A stretch of 64,000 nt of DNA. Origin: Rhodococcus sp. ARC_M5. GTDB taxonomy: Bacteria; Actinomycetota; Actinomycetes; Mycobacteriales; Mycobacteriaceae. Below are positions 1-7,537 of this stretch, in pieces (positions within the stretch are counted from its first letter, which is position 1; each line of letters starts with the position of its first letter). A model generated the notes under the pieces. The model searched no databases. It worked only from the letters and a program-made list of their open reading frames with translations, and had not been told where the DNA came from. Position numbers and translations under genes: made by a program. The stretch is from assembly GCF_022810405.1 (NCBI RefSeq), contig NZ_JALGQE010000021.1, forward strand, positions 16,853-80,852, read 5' to 3'.

Positions 1-174
1 GAGAAGACCCACCACATGAACATGGACTACTCCGCCTACGAGGGTTTCGAGATCGATGGCCACGTGGACACCGTGATCTCGCGTGGCCGGATCATCGTCG
101 ACGGCGGATCGTATTCCGGTACTGCGGGACACGGCCGTTTCGTCCGACGCGACCTGTCGCAGAATCTGATCTGA
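1..174 (+). CDS. hydA: Dihydropyrimidinase / D-hydantoinase, C-terminal 57 residues (5' end outside window)
   Basis: The frame is open from base 1 to a TGA at 172-174. The visible peptide carries the usual C-terminal hallmarks of the cyclic amidohydrolase family: HHMNMDYSAYEGFEIDGH, a turn with SRGRIIVDGG, and the end motif GHGRFVRRDLSQ. These enzymes are cytoplasmic, zinc-dependent, and open the ring of dihydropyrimidines or hydantoins. The metal-binding residues lie upstream of the window and cannot be checked. The next gene starts 3 bases after the stop, so the two are co-transcribed. Substrate (uracil pathway versus hydantoins) is not decided by the sequence. Confidence 0.88.
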   Translation, partial: EKTHHMNMDYSAYEGFEIDGHVDTVISRGRIIVDGGSYSGTAGHGRFVRRDLSQNLI

Positions 175-177
175 GCC

Positions 178-1209
178 ATGGACATCGGGGTAGTGCTGCA
201 GTGCAATCCGCCGGCGTCCCGGGTGATCGATCTGGCGAGGCAGGCCGAGACACATGGGTTTTCGCACGTATGGACATTCGATTCGCATTTGCTGTGGCAG
301 GAGCCGTACGTCATCTACAGTCAGATTCTGGCTGCGACCAGGCGCGTGACCGTGGGCCCGATGGTCACCAATCCGGCTACTCGCGACTGGACCGTGACGG
401 CGTCGACGTTCGCGACACTCAACGACATGTTCGGCAATCGAACCGTGTGCGGCATCGGTCGAGGCGACTCCGCGGTCCGCGCTCTCGGAGGTAAGCCGAC
501 AACGCTTGCCTCGCTTCGAGACTCGATCGAGGTGATCCGCAGTCTTGCCAACGGGCGCAGCGCCCGGGTGGGTGAGACGACGGTGCAGTTTCCGTGGGCG
601 GAGCACTCGAAGCTCGAGGTGTGGGTCGCGGCCTACGGACCGAAAGCGCTCGAGCTCACCGGGCAGGTTGCGGACGGCTTCATCCTGCAATTGGCCGATC
701 CGGATATTGCTGCCTGGACGATCGGCCGAGTGCGTGCTGCGGCAGAGCAGGCGGGTCGCGATCCGGATTCGATCTCGATCTGCGTGGCTGCTCCCGCCTA
801 CGTCACCGACGGTACCGAGGCCGGCCTCGAACATGCCCGCGACCAATGTCGGTGGTTCGGCGGGATGGTCGGCAATCACGTCGCCGACATCGTCTCGCGC
901 TACGGCGGCGATGGCGGTGGTGTTCCACAGGCTCTCACCGACTACATCGCAGCACGTACTGGGTACGACTACAACGAGCACGGTCGAGCAGGAAACTCGC
1001 ACGCAGAATTCGTTCCGAACGAGGTGATCGACAGGTTCTGTCTACTGGGCACCCCGGCCGATCACATCGCCAAGCTGAAGGAGCTGGAGACACTCGGCGT
1101 CGACCAGTTCTCGGTCTACCTTCAGCACGACGCCAAGGCTGCCACGCTGGAAGCGTACGGAGAGAGCATCATTCCGCAGATCCGCAAGTCCGTGACGGCT
1201 ACGTCGTGA
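178..1209 (+). CDS. LLM-class F420-dependent oxidoreductase (TIGR03842-like)
   Basis: The 343-residue product is a single-domain TIM-barrel flavoenzyme of the bacterial luciferase-like family. It begins MDIGVVLQCNPPASRVIDLA, has the early-strand segment HVWTFDSHLLWQEPYVIYSQ, and the phosphate-binding GIGRGDSAVRALGG. This subfamily is typically F420-dependent and is commonly encoded beside dihydropyrimidinase, as here (3-base gap). Its natural substrate is unknown to me. The start ATG at 178 follows the hydA stop directly. Length and motifs look intact. The family assignment is strong; the cofactor is inferred from the family. Confidence 0.85.
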   Translation: MDIGVVLQCNPPASRVIDLARQAETHGFSHVWTFDSHLLWQEPYVIYSQILAATRRVTVGPMVTNPATRDWTVTASTFATLNDMFGNRTVCGIGRGDSAVRALGGKPTTLASLRDSIEVIRSLANGRSARVGETTVQFPWAEHSKLEVWVAAYGPKALELTGQVADGFILQLADPDIAAWTIGRVRAAAEQAGRDPDSISICVAAPAYVTDGTEAGLEHARDQCRWFGGMVGNHVADIVSRYGGDGGGVPQALTDYIAARTGYDYNEHGRAGNSHAEFVPNEVIDRFCLLGTPADHIAKLKELETLGVDQFSVYLQHDAKAATLEAYGESIIPQIRKSVTATS

Positions 1210-1451
1210 CCGGTGTTCTCGATCAGGCTTCGGTGGTGGCACCGACTCCCACACGTGCGGGACGGGGTTTCGTCCCAGATGACTGCGCGAAGTCCAGGCA
1301 GAACGCCGAGGGATCCTCTGTGCCGACTGTTGATCCCTACACGAATGCGTACGTCACGGAGGCGCTGGATTTGTCGAAGGCCGACGGTGCGGACGTCACC
1401 GGTGAGTCGTACGCTCCGATGGAGGTCACACTGGAGGAAGGCGGCAAGTAG
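1206..1451 (+). pseudogene. 81-codon scar-like ORF, possible in-frame fusion remnant of transporter genes
   Basis: A GTG at 1206 overlaps the stop of the preceding oxidoreductase by GTGA, the normal start geometry in this genome. The frame runs to a TAG at 1449-1451, immediately before the aminotransferase ATG. The product has no membrane segment or fold I recognise. Its first ~25 residues (VTGVLDQASVVAPTPTRAG) look like the cytoplasmic leader of an ABC permease. The last ~45 (VDPYTNAYVTEALDLSKADG to LEEGGK) look like the cytoplasmic tail of a longer membrane transporter. I infer that an internal deletion fused the start of one gene to the end of another. It could instead be a small functional protein. 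Confidence 0.45.
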
Positions 1452-2756
1452 ATGGATCACGTGTTCTACTCCTGGGCAGCGCAGGCCGAGCTGAATCCGA
1501 TCACAGTCGAGGGTGCGGCGGGATCGTGGTTCTGGGACGACAAGGGAAACAGGTACCTGGACTTCTCGTCGCAGTTGGTCAACGTCAATCTCGGGCATCA
1601 ACACCCCGACGTCGTTGCCGCCATCGTCGAACAAGCCCAGGTTCTGACGACCATTTCTCCCACCGTGGCCAACAACAAACGCAGTGAACTCGCCGCGTTG
1701 ATTGCCGAACGTGCGCCGGGTGATCTGAACCGAGTGTTCTTCACGACCGGTGGCGCAGAAGCCGTCGAGCATGCGGTGCGGCTGGCGCGACAACACACCG
1801 GGCGTACGAAGATGCTTGCCGCGTATCGCTCCTACCACGGTGGAACCGGAGTTGCGATCGGTCTCACCGGTGAGCCACGGCGGTGGGGCACCGAACCGAC
1901 CAACGTCGACGTCGTACGCTTCTTCGGGCCGTATCCGTATCGGTCGCCTTGGGGGACAACGACTCCCGAGGACGAGACGGCCGCAGCACTGGCACACCTC
2001 GAACAGGTCATCGTGCTCGAGGGTGCACAGAACATCGCCGGACTGATCCTCGAATCGGTCATCGGCACCAACGGTGTGCTGATCCCGCCGCCCGGTTATC
2101 TGGCCGGCGTTCGGGCGCTGTGCGACAAGTACGGAATTGTCTACATTGCAGACGAAGTGATGGTCGGTTTCGGCCGCATCGGCGAATGGTTCGCATGCCA
2201 GGCCTGGGATGTGACACCGGATCTGATCACGTTCGCCAAGGGCGTCAATTCCGGATACGTGCCCCTCGGCGGGGTGGTCATCTCGGAGAAGATCGCCTCG
2301 CAGTTCGATCACAAGCCGTATCCAGGCGGGTTGACCTACTCCGGGCACGTACTCGGGTGTGCCGCGGGCGTGGCGTCCATCGGAGTGTTCGAGCGCGACA
2401 AGATCCTGCCGCACGTTCGTCATGTGGGGGAGGACGTGCTGGGTGCGGGCCTGTCGAAGCTGGCCGAATCTCACCCGAGCGTGGGCGAGGTGCGCGGCAA
2501 AGGATTCTTCTGGGCCGTCGAGCTGGTCAAGGACGGTACGACCCGAGAGCCGTTGGTGCCGTTCGCCGCGTCGGGCAAGGACGCAGCGGCAATGGGCACG
2601 GTGACCGCCGCGGCGAAATCCCGTGGTCTGTGGCCGTTCGTGTCGGGCAACCGTCTCCAGATCGCGCCGCCGCTGACGACGTCCGAGGACGAAATTCGTC
2701 AGGGACTGGAAATCCTCGACGAGGTACTGACCGTGGCGGACGGGTTCGTCGGCTGA
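1452..2756 (+). CDS. Class III (omega) PLP-dependent aminotransferase
   Basis: The 434-residue protein is a fold-type I aminotransferase of the class III family (ornithine, GABA and beta-alanine:pyruvate aminotransferases). Visible features are GSWFWDDKGNRYLDFSSQ near residue 25, the PLP phosphate-binding stretch FFTTGGAEAVEHAVRLAR near 97-115, DEVMVGFGRIGEWF with the ring-stacking Asp, and the Schiff-base lysine in ITFAKGVNSGYVPLGG. The ATG at 1452 is preceded by GGAGGAAG inside the upstream frame. Placement after dihydropyrimidinase suggests transamination of a beta-amino acid released by pyrimidine or hydantoin breakdown, but that is inference. A strong hairpin follows the stop. Confidence 0.88.
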   Translation: MDHVFYSWAAQAELNPITVEGAAGSWFWDDKGNRYLDFSSQLVNVNLGHQHPDVVAAIVEQAQVLTTISPTVANNKRSELAALIAERAPGDLNRVFFTTGGAEAVEHAVRLARQHTGRTKMLAAYRSYHGGTGVAIGLTGEPRRWGTEPTNVDVVRFFGPYPYRSPWGTTTPEDETAAALAHLEQVIVLEGAQNIAGLILESVIGTNGVLIPPPGYLAGVRALCDKYGIVYIADEVMVGFGRIGEWFACQAWDVTPDLITFAKGVNSGYVPLGGVVISEKIASQFDHKPYPGGLTYSGHVLGCAAGVASIGVFERDKILPHVRHVGEDVLGAGLSKLAESHPSVGEVRGKGFFWAVELVKDGTTREPLVPFAASGKDAAAMGTVTAAAKSRGLWPFVSGNRLQIAPPLTTSEDEIRQGLEILDEVLTVADGFVG

Positions 2757-2765
2757 CTCGGGGTC

Positions 2766-2805
2766 GTGCGCGGAAGTTCGACCCCTGCTACGAAGTTCCG
2801 CGCAC
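2766..2805. terminator. Bidirectional hairpin between convergent genes
   Basis: Two 15-base arms (2766-2780 and 2791-2805) pair at 14 of 15 positions around a 10-base loop. The outer ten pairs, GTGCGCGGAA against TTCCGCGCAC, are perfect. The hairpin lies between the aminotransferase stop and the converging oxidase stop. No U-tract follows on either strand, so it is either a U-less actinobacterial-type terminator or an mRNA 3'-end stabiliser. Confidence 0.6.
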
Positions 2806-2826
2806 GTGCGGCGTCAGCCGCTCTGC

Positions 2827-4209
2827 TCACAGCACAGCACCGGGGTTGAGGATGCCCGCCGGATCGAGTGCGGTCTTGATGCGGCGGGTCAGCTCCATGA
2901 CGTCCTCGCCGACCTGATCGGGCAGCCAGGTCTTCTTGAGACGACCGACACCGTGTTCGCCGGTGATGGTCCCGCCCAACGAAATTGCGAGATCCATGAT
3001 TGCGCCGAAGGCGATGTTGGCGCGACGCGTCATGTCCACGTCCTCGGGGTCGAAGACAATCAGAGGGTGAGTGTTGCCGTCACCGGCGTGCGCGATGACG
3101 GCAACCAGTACGTCGTAGTTCGCGGACAGGTCGGCGATTCCGTCGACGAGGGCGGGGAGTGCGGGCAGTGGAACGCCGACGTCCTCGAGCAGCAGGCTGC
3201 CGAGTCGTTCGACCGCGGGAATGGCGAATCGCCTGGCGGCAGCGAAGGCCTCGCCCTCGTCGGGGTCGTCCGTGGTGAAGACATCCGAGGCACCGGCCTC
3301 GGTACATGCCGTCGCCATGATCTCGATTTCGCGCCCTCGGTCGGCGCCGGGGGAGTCGGACCGAGCGATGAGCATTGCCGCTGCCTCGCGATCGAGTCCC
3401 ATGTTCATGGCGTCCTCGACGGCATTGATGGATGCGCGATCCATGAATTCGAGCATCGACGGCCGCAAGTTGCGGGTGATGGCGAGAATTGCCGCGGTTG
3501 CGTCGTGCACCGACGCGAACGAAGCGACCACCGTACTGGCGGGAGGTTGCGCCGGAATCAGCCGCAGTGTGATCTCGGTGATTATGCCCAGGGTGCCCTC
3601 GGATCCGACGAACAGCTTCGCAAGGGACAGGCCTGCAACATCTTTCAGGCGGGGTCCGCCGAGTCGGACGGCGGTGCCATCGGCCAGGACGACTTCGAGT
3701 CCGAGAACGTAATCGGTGGTGACGCCGTACTTCACGCAGCACAGTCCGCCCGCGTTGGTGGCCGCATTGCCTCCGATGGAGCACATCTCGAACGACGACG
3801 GATCCGGTGGGTACCAGAGACCGTGTTCCGCGACGGCCTTCTTGACCTCGGCGTTGAGCAGTCCGGGTTGTACGACGGCGATGCGGGTCACCGGATCTAC
3901 GGTGATTTCTCGCATCAACTCCGTGGTGAGCACGATTCCGCCGTCCACGGCGGTGGCCCCACCGGACAAACCCGATCCCGCACCGCGTGGGACGACCGCC
4001 ACGTTGTGCTCGGTGGCCCAGCGCATGACGGCTCGAACGTCCTCTGTGGACTGTGCGCGCACGACGGCCAGCGGGGTGCCTGCGTCGGGATCCTTGGCCC
4101 AGTCGCGTCGGTAGCCCTCGGTGATGTCCGGGTCGGTGAGCACCGCTCCGGGTGAAAGAAGTGATTCGAGCTGGCTCAGGCGGGCATCTGCATGGGTCGT
4201 TACCGACAT
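2827..4209 (-). CDS. FAD-binding oxidoreductase, D-2-hydroxyacid dehydrogenase / glycolate oxidase (GlcD) type
   Basis: The 460-residue protein has the VAO/PCMH FAD fold. The N-terminal FAD domain contains VVPRGAGSGLSGGATAVDGG and IGGNAATNAGGLCCVKYG. The C-terminal cap carries VAVIAHAGDGNTHPLIVFD, then GEHGVGRLKK and the family ending LDPAGILNPGAVL. Members oxidise D-lactate, glycolate or related 2-hydroxyacids at the membrane or in the cytoplasm. I place the start at the ATG ending at 4209 because it is preceded by GAGGAGA. The frame stays open for 194 further upstream codons, but those have no family resemblance. The natural substrate is not determined. Confidence 0.87.
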   Translation of the reverse strand: MSVTTHADARLSQLESLLSPGAVLTDPDITEGYRRDWAKDPDAGTPLAVVRAQSTEDVRAVMRWATEHNVAVVPRGAGSGLSGGATAVDGGIVLTTELMREITVDPVTRIAVVQPGLLNAEVKKAVAEHGLWYPPDPSSFEMCSIGGNAATNAGGLCCVKYGVTTDYVLGLEVVLADGTAVRLGGPRLKDVAGLSLAKLFVGSEGTLGIITEITLRLIPAQPPASTVVASFASVHDATAAILAITRNLRPSMLEFMDRASINAVEDAMNMGLDREAAAMLIARSDSPGADRGREIEIMATACTEAGASDVFTTDDPDEGEAFAAARRFAIPAVERLGSLLLEDVGVPLPALPALVDGIADLSANYDVLVAVIAHAGDGNTHPLIVFDPEDVDMTRRANIAFGAIMDLAISLGGTITGEHGVGRLKKTWLPDQVGEDVMELTRRIKTALDPAGILNPGAVL

Positions 4210-4440
4210 CCGGGTCTCCTCACGTCGAAAATGTGACCGTCGCCACTCGAGTCTGTCACGACCTCGGGTGAGGCGCGGACGAGGGATCCCAGCGCACATT
4301 CGAGTCACATCAGTAACACCAGCCTCAGGCGTTACCAGATCGATGCGTCGTCGACACGCAAATTTGTAGTTCGTCGCGCTAGCGTCCAGCGCAGCGAACC
4401 TCGCACCCCATGCGGTGCGAGTCGACAAGGAGGCTGCACC
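4210..4440. other. Divergent intergenic region with 5'-UTR hairpin
   Basis: This region separates the oxidase gene (leftward) from the small-protein gene (rightward). It holds an 8-bp perfect hairpin, CTCGCACC at 4400-4407 and GGTGCGAG at 4414-4421, just before the AAGGAGG ribosome binding site at 4427-4433. A partial CRP-like motif (TGTGA at 4232-4236, with a poor right half) is also present. I see no convincing sigma-70 pair. Confidence 0.4.
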
Positions 4441-4752
4441 ATGATCGATCCCGGAAGTGACTCCTGGAACTACGTGGCCGCGATGTTCTCGTACGAATTT
4501 CTCGGGGGCGGAATCGAATACGACACCATCGAGCGCATCCACCGAGGCGAGATCGACGAGTGGGTGCAGGCGTTGACACAGTCCGGGTTGTTCGAGCGAG
4601 CGACCGTCGCGCAGATCGCCGACTCGTGGCGGCACGCCCCTCGTGAGCTGTTCGACATGCTCGTTCTCGACGCGGACGAGATGACCGCCCGGCGATGCGC
4701 GTTGGCGTGGTCCTCGCTCGATCGGCTCGCTCCACTTGCTCGCCTGGGGTGA
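4441..4752 (+). CDS. Small protein of unknown function, paralogue of the gene at 10307
   Basis: The 103-residue acidic soluble protein has no signal peptide or membrane segment. I do not recognise a named family. It aligns with the 108-residue protein at 10307-10633 over a shared core: hydrophobic-A-x-F-xx-EF near residues 14-20, then EWV/I-x-AL-xx-SGLF-xx-A-x-V-xx-I-xxx-W (about 40-63), and a downstream P, LLV-like and DE pair. The shared block is probably a helical bundle. The start is well supported by AAGGAGG 7 bases upstream. It stands alone, with the next gene converging on it. Function cannot be proposed from sequence alone. Confidence 0.72.
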   Translation: MIDPGSDSWNYVAAMFSYEFLGGGIEYDTIERIHRGEIDEWVQALTQSGLFERATVAQIADSWRHAPRELFDMLVLDADEMTARRCALAWSSLDRLAPLARLG

Positions 4753-4759
4753 ACGAATT

Positions 4760-5404
4760 TCAACGGCCGAGAAATCGCGTTCCCGACTCATCGACGACGA
4801 TGGCTTGATCGTCGGTCAACCCATGACAGGCGATACCGGCGCTGTGTAGGCGTTGCAGAGTCGCAGACCCCGAATCGTTCTCGTCGAGAATCGAATTCAG
4901 GTGAGGCACCATCGAGAACGTCACCAGATCCAGTCCGCTCCACACCGGATCGACGCCGGTGGCGGGCCGAACTTCGTCGGGGTCGTCCGCATCCTCGACT
5001 CCGGCCAGCGACGGCGCTGCCACGCACGCGCCGGCGCTGTAGCCGCCGTAGACGAGGGAGTCGTGTCGAATGCGCTCGGACAGAATCTCGTCCGCGCCGG
5101 AGCGAGCGAGCTGAGCGCGCAGGACGAAGGTGTTGCCCCCGCGAACCCAGACTGCACCGAAGCCGTCGAGTGCGCGCTCGAACGCGGCGGGTCGATTCAC
5201 GTAGTGGCGCAGATCCAACTCCGCGGGCCGATACCCGAGGGCGCGCAGCGGTCCGAACTCACTTCTGAGCGAGGACTCCCGAGCGGCTGCCGGCCATGCG
5301 TCGGCCGCGTTCGCGATCACGGCGAGATCGGACGGCGGTCCGGTGAGTTCGACGAAAGCATCGGCGTGGCTGCCGAATCGATACGACGACAGGAACAGCT
5401 TCAT
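4760..5404 (-). CDS. Peptidase S51 (dipeptidase E / cyanophycinase-like) family protein
   Basis: The 214-residue product shows the class I glutamine-amidotransferase-like fold of family S51. VWVRGGNTFVLRAQLARSG precedes the nucleophile elbow VYGGYSAGACVAAP near residues 117-130, where the Ser is the catalytic nucleophile. The family start MKLFLSSYRFG is intact. Dipeptidase E cleaves Asp-X dipeptides and is cytoplasmic; whether this protein has that specificity is unknown. Its ATG overlaps the stop of the upstream HIT gene by 4 bases (5401-5404), so the two are translated from one message. Confidence 0.8.
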   Translation of the reverse strand: MKLFLSSYRFGSHADAFVELTGPPSDLAVIANAADAWPAAARESSLRSEFGPLRALGYRPAELDLRHYVNRPAAFERALDGFGAVWVRGGNTFVLRAQLARSGADEILSERIRHDSLVYGGYSAGACVAAPSLAGVEDADDPDEVRPATGVDPVWSGLDLVTFSMVPHLNSILDENDSGSATLQRLHSAGIACHGLTDDQAIVVDESGTRFLGR

Positions 5405-5850
5405 GCCGTCGGGTCGCCGTCGAGCCGAGTCAACCCGACGCGAACGGCGTCGGCCACCTGTTCGGGCTCACGCAGGCGGCGCGTCACGAACCCGGCAGCG
5501 AACCGCAGCCGATCCCGATGCCAACGCGGCACGACGTGCAGATGCAGGTGGAAGACCGTCTGAAATGCCGCCTTGCCATCGTTGATCACGAGATTGGCCC
5601 CGTCGGCGCGCAGGTCCGAGTGGCGTACCGCACGCGCCAGCGTGTGCCCGACGCGAAAGACGTCGGCAGCCGCGTCCGGATGGGTCGCGTTCAGATCGGT
5701 GGCATGGTTACGCGGAACGACGAGAAGGTGTCCTCGGGTGACCGGCCGAATGTCGAGGAACGCGACTGCGTGGTCGTTCTCGAACACACGGTGTGCGGGC
5801 GCGTCGCCGGCGACTATGGCACAGAAGATGCAAGGTTCCACGACTGTCAC
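5401..5850 (-). CDS. HIT family nucleotide-binding protein
   Basis: The 149-residue protein carries the histidine-triad signature FHLHLHVVPRW near residues 100-110, the N-terminal CIFCAIVAGDAPAHRVFEND and the RGHLLVVPRNH segment. HIT proteins are cytoplasmic nucleotidyl hydrolases or transferases acting on AMP-linked substrates. The N-terminal CxxC (CIFC) is the usual half of a zinc site. The stop overlaps the S51 peptidase start. A CRP-like site centred near 5888 lies about 30-45 bases upstream of the start and may affect this gene or the divergent pnt operon. Confidence 0.88.
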   Translation of the reverse strand: MTVVEPCIFCAIVAGDAPAHRVFENDHAVAFLDIRPVTRGHLLVVPRNHATDLNATHPDAAADVFRVGHTLARAVRHSDLRADGANLVINDGKAAFQTVFHLHLHVVPRWHRDRLRFAAGFVTRRLREPEQVADAVRVGLTRLDGDPTA

Positions 5851-5880
5851 TGTAGGGTCCGATCATCACCGATAGACCTG

Positions 5881-5896
5881 TATGACGTGCATCACA
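5881..5896. promoter_or_regulatory. CRP/GlxR-like binding site
   Basis: The site TATGA-CGTGCA-TCACA differs at one base from the TGTGA-N6-TCACA consensus of actinobacterial CRP/GlxR proteins. It lies between the divergent HIT gene and the transhydrogenase operon. The candidate -10 (TACTAT near 5989) for the pnt operon is about 95 bases downstream. The role is inferred from motif and position only. Confidence 0.4.
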
Positions 5897-6095
5897 ATTG
5901 CTCGTTCTGTGGCTGCGGAATGCCGAACGGACTCGATTCAGAACGAATCGGACTGTGTTCCGGGTTACCCGCGGTCTGTTTCCTCTGGCTACTATCAGGG
6001 ACCTTGTGCCTTTGTCGCATGGGTTCGTCCATTCGTCGCACGTTCGAGGCCGTTGGCCGATAGATGGACACCATTCAACGCAGGAAGACGGAGAT

Positions 6096-7214
6096 TTGGA
6101 TACATCGCAGAGCGCAGAGAATAGTTCGGGATCCACGACTGTCGTCGGTGTGGTTCGGGAATCGGGGGAGGGCGAACGTCGCGTCGCCCTGGTGCCCAAG
6201 ATCGTTGCATCCCTGACGGGCAAGGGCGTCGAGATCGTCGTCGAATCGGGTGCAGGACTGGGCGCTCTCATCCCCGACGAGCTGTACGTCGAGGCCGGCG
6301 CGACCATCGGTGACCCATGGTCGGCGGACGTCGTGGTCAAGGTCGCGCCGCCGTCCGACGCCGAGATCGCCAAGTTGACGTCGGGTTCGACGCTCATCGG
6401 ATTCCTGGCACCGCGCAACGCGGAGAACAGCATCGGGGCGTTGAAGTCGGCCGGGGTACAGGCGTTCGCCGTCGAGGCGATCCCGCGTATCTCGCGCGCG
6501 CAGGTGATGGACGCACTGTCCTCTCAGGCCAACGTCGCCGGTTACAAGGCCGTGCTGTTGGCCGCGTCGGAGTCCACCCGGTTCTTCCCGATGCTCACCA
6601 CCGCCGCGGGCACCGTCAAGCCCGCCACCGTCCTGGTACTGGGCGTCGGCGTGGCCGGGCTGCAGGCGCTCGCCACGGCGAAGCGTCTCGGCGGCCGTCC
6701 CACCGGGTACGACGTGCGTCCGGAGGTGGCCGACCAGGTTCGGTCCGTCGGCGCGCAATGGCTCGATCTGGGGATCGACGCCGCCGGTGAGGGTGGATAC
6801 GCGCGCGAGCTGACCGAGGACGAGCGGGTGCAACAGCAGAAGGCTCTCGAAGAGGCCATCAAGGGCTTCGACGTGGTCATCACCACGGCACTGGTGCCCG
6901 GACGCCCCGCGCCGCGGCTGGTCACGGCCGCCGCCGTCGAGGGAATGAAACCCGGCAGCGTCGTCGTCGATCTCGCGGGTGAGACCGGCGGCAACTGTGA
7001 ACTCACCGAGCCCGGCCAAACCGTCGTCAAGCACGACGTCACCATCTGCTCCCCGCTGAACCTGCCTGCCTCGATGCCCGAGCACGCCAGCGAGCTGTAC
7101 TCGAAGAACATCTCGGCATTGCTCGAACTCATGCTGGTCGACGGCACGCTCGCTCCCGATTTCTCGGACGAGGTTCTCGCCGGTGCCTGCGTGACACGTG
7201 AGAAGGAGAACTGA
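6096..7214 (+). CDS. pntAA: NAD(P)+ transhydrogenase, soluble alpha-1 subunit (NAD(H)-binding domain I)
   Basis: The 372-residue product is the alanine-dehydrogenase-like NAD(H)-binding component of the proton-translocating transhydrogenase. It begins VVGVVRESGEGERRVALVPK, has the Rossmann motif VLVLGVGVAGLQALATAKRL near residue 180, and the nucleotide-contact loop YDVRPEVADQVRSVGAQW. I choose the TTG at 6096, which has GGAAGACGGAG just upstream. Upstream in-frame codons have no homology. The alpha chain is split here: membrane helices are on the next gene, overlapping by one base (TGATG). The complex exchanges hydride between NADH and NADP+ using proton-motive force. Confidence 0.92.
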   Translation: MDTSQSAENSSGSTTVVGVVRESGEGERRVALVPKIVASLTGKGVEIVVESGAGLGALIPDELYVEAGATIGDPWSADVVVKVAPPSDAEIAKLTSGSTLIGFLAPRNAENSIGALKSAGVQAFAVEAIPRISRAQVMDALSSQANVAGYKAVLLAASESTRFFPMLTTAAGTVKPATVLVLGVGVAGLQALATAKRLGGRPTGYDVRPEVADQVRSVGAQWLDLGIDAAGEGGYARELTEDERVQQQKALEEAIKGFDVVITTALVPGRPAPRLVTAAAVEGMKPGSVVVDLAGETGGNCELTEPGQTVVKHDVTICSPLNLPASMPEHASELYSKNISALLELMLVDGTLAPDFSDEVLAGACVTREKEN

Positions 7215-7537
7215 TGTATACCCCGCTGCTCGCGAACATCGCGATCCTGGTGTTGTCCGGGTTCGTCGGCTTCGCCGTGATTTCCAAGGTGCCCAACACC
7301 TTGCACACCCCGTTGATGTCGGGAACCAATGCCATTCACGGCATCGTCGTGCTGGGAGCACTGGTGGTGCTCGGCAAGGTGGAGGATCCCTCGATCGGCC
7401 TGCAGGTCATCCTGTTCGTCGCTCTCGTGTTCGGAACCGTCAATGTCATCGGTGGATTCGTGGTCACCGACCGCATGCTCGGCATGTTCAAGTCCAAGCC
7501 CGTTCCTGCCAAGGCGTCGAAGGGTGCTGACTCCTGA
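7214..7537 (+). CDS. pntAB: NAD(P)+ transhydrogenase alpha-2 subunit (membrane domain)
   Basis: The 107-residue protein is almost entirely membrane-embedded, with three or four predicted helices. The family signature KVPNTLHTPLMSGTNAIHGIVVLGAL lies near residues 26-50, followed by VNVIGGFVVTDRMLGMF. It supplies the N-terminal half of the proton channel (domain II). AAGGAGAA precedes the start, and the start and stop codons overlap neighbouring genes by one base each, so all three subunits are made from one message in fixed order. Confidence 0.93.
   Translation: MYTPLLANIAILVLSGFVGFAVISKVPNTLHTPLMSGTNAIHGIVVLGALVVLGKVEDPSIGLQVILFVALVFGTVNVIGGFVVTDRMLGMFKSKPVPAKASKGADS

Noticed and set aside
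4232..4247. CRP-like motif TGTGA-N6-CCACT upstream of the first small-protein gene
   Set aside because: Only the left half site matches, and it is over 190 bases from the start. Too weak to list as a site.
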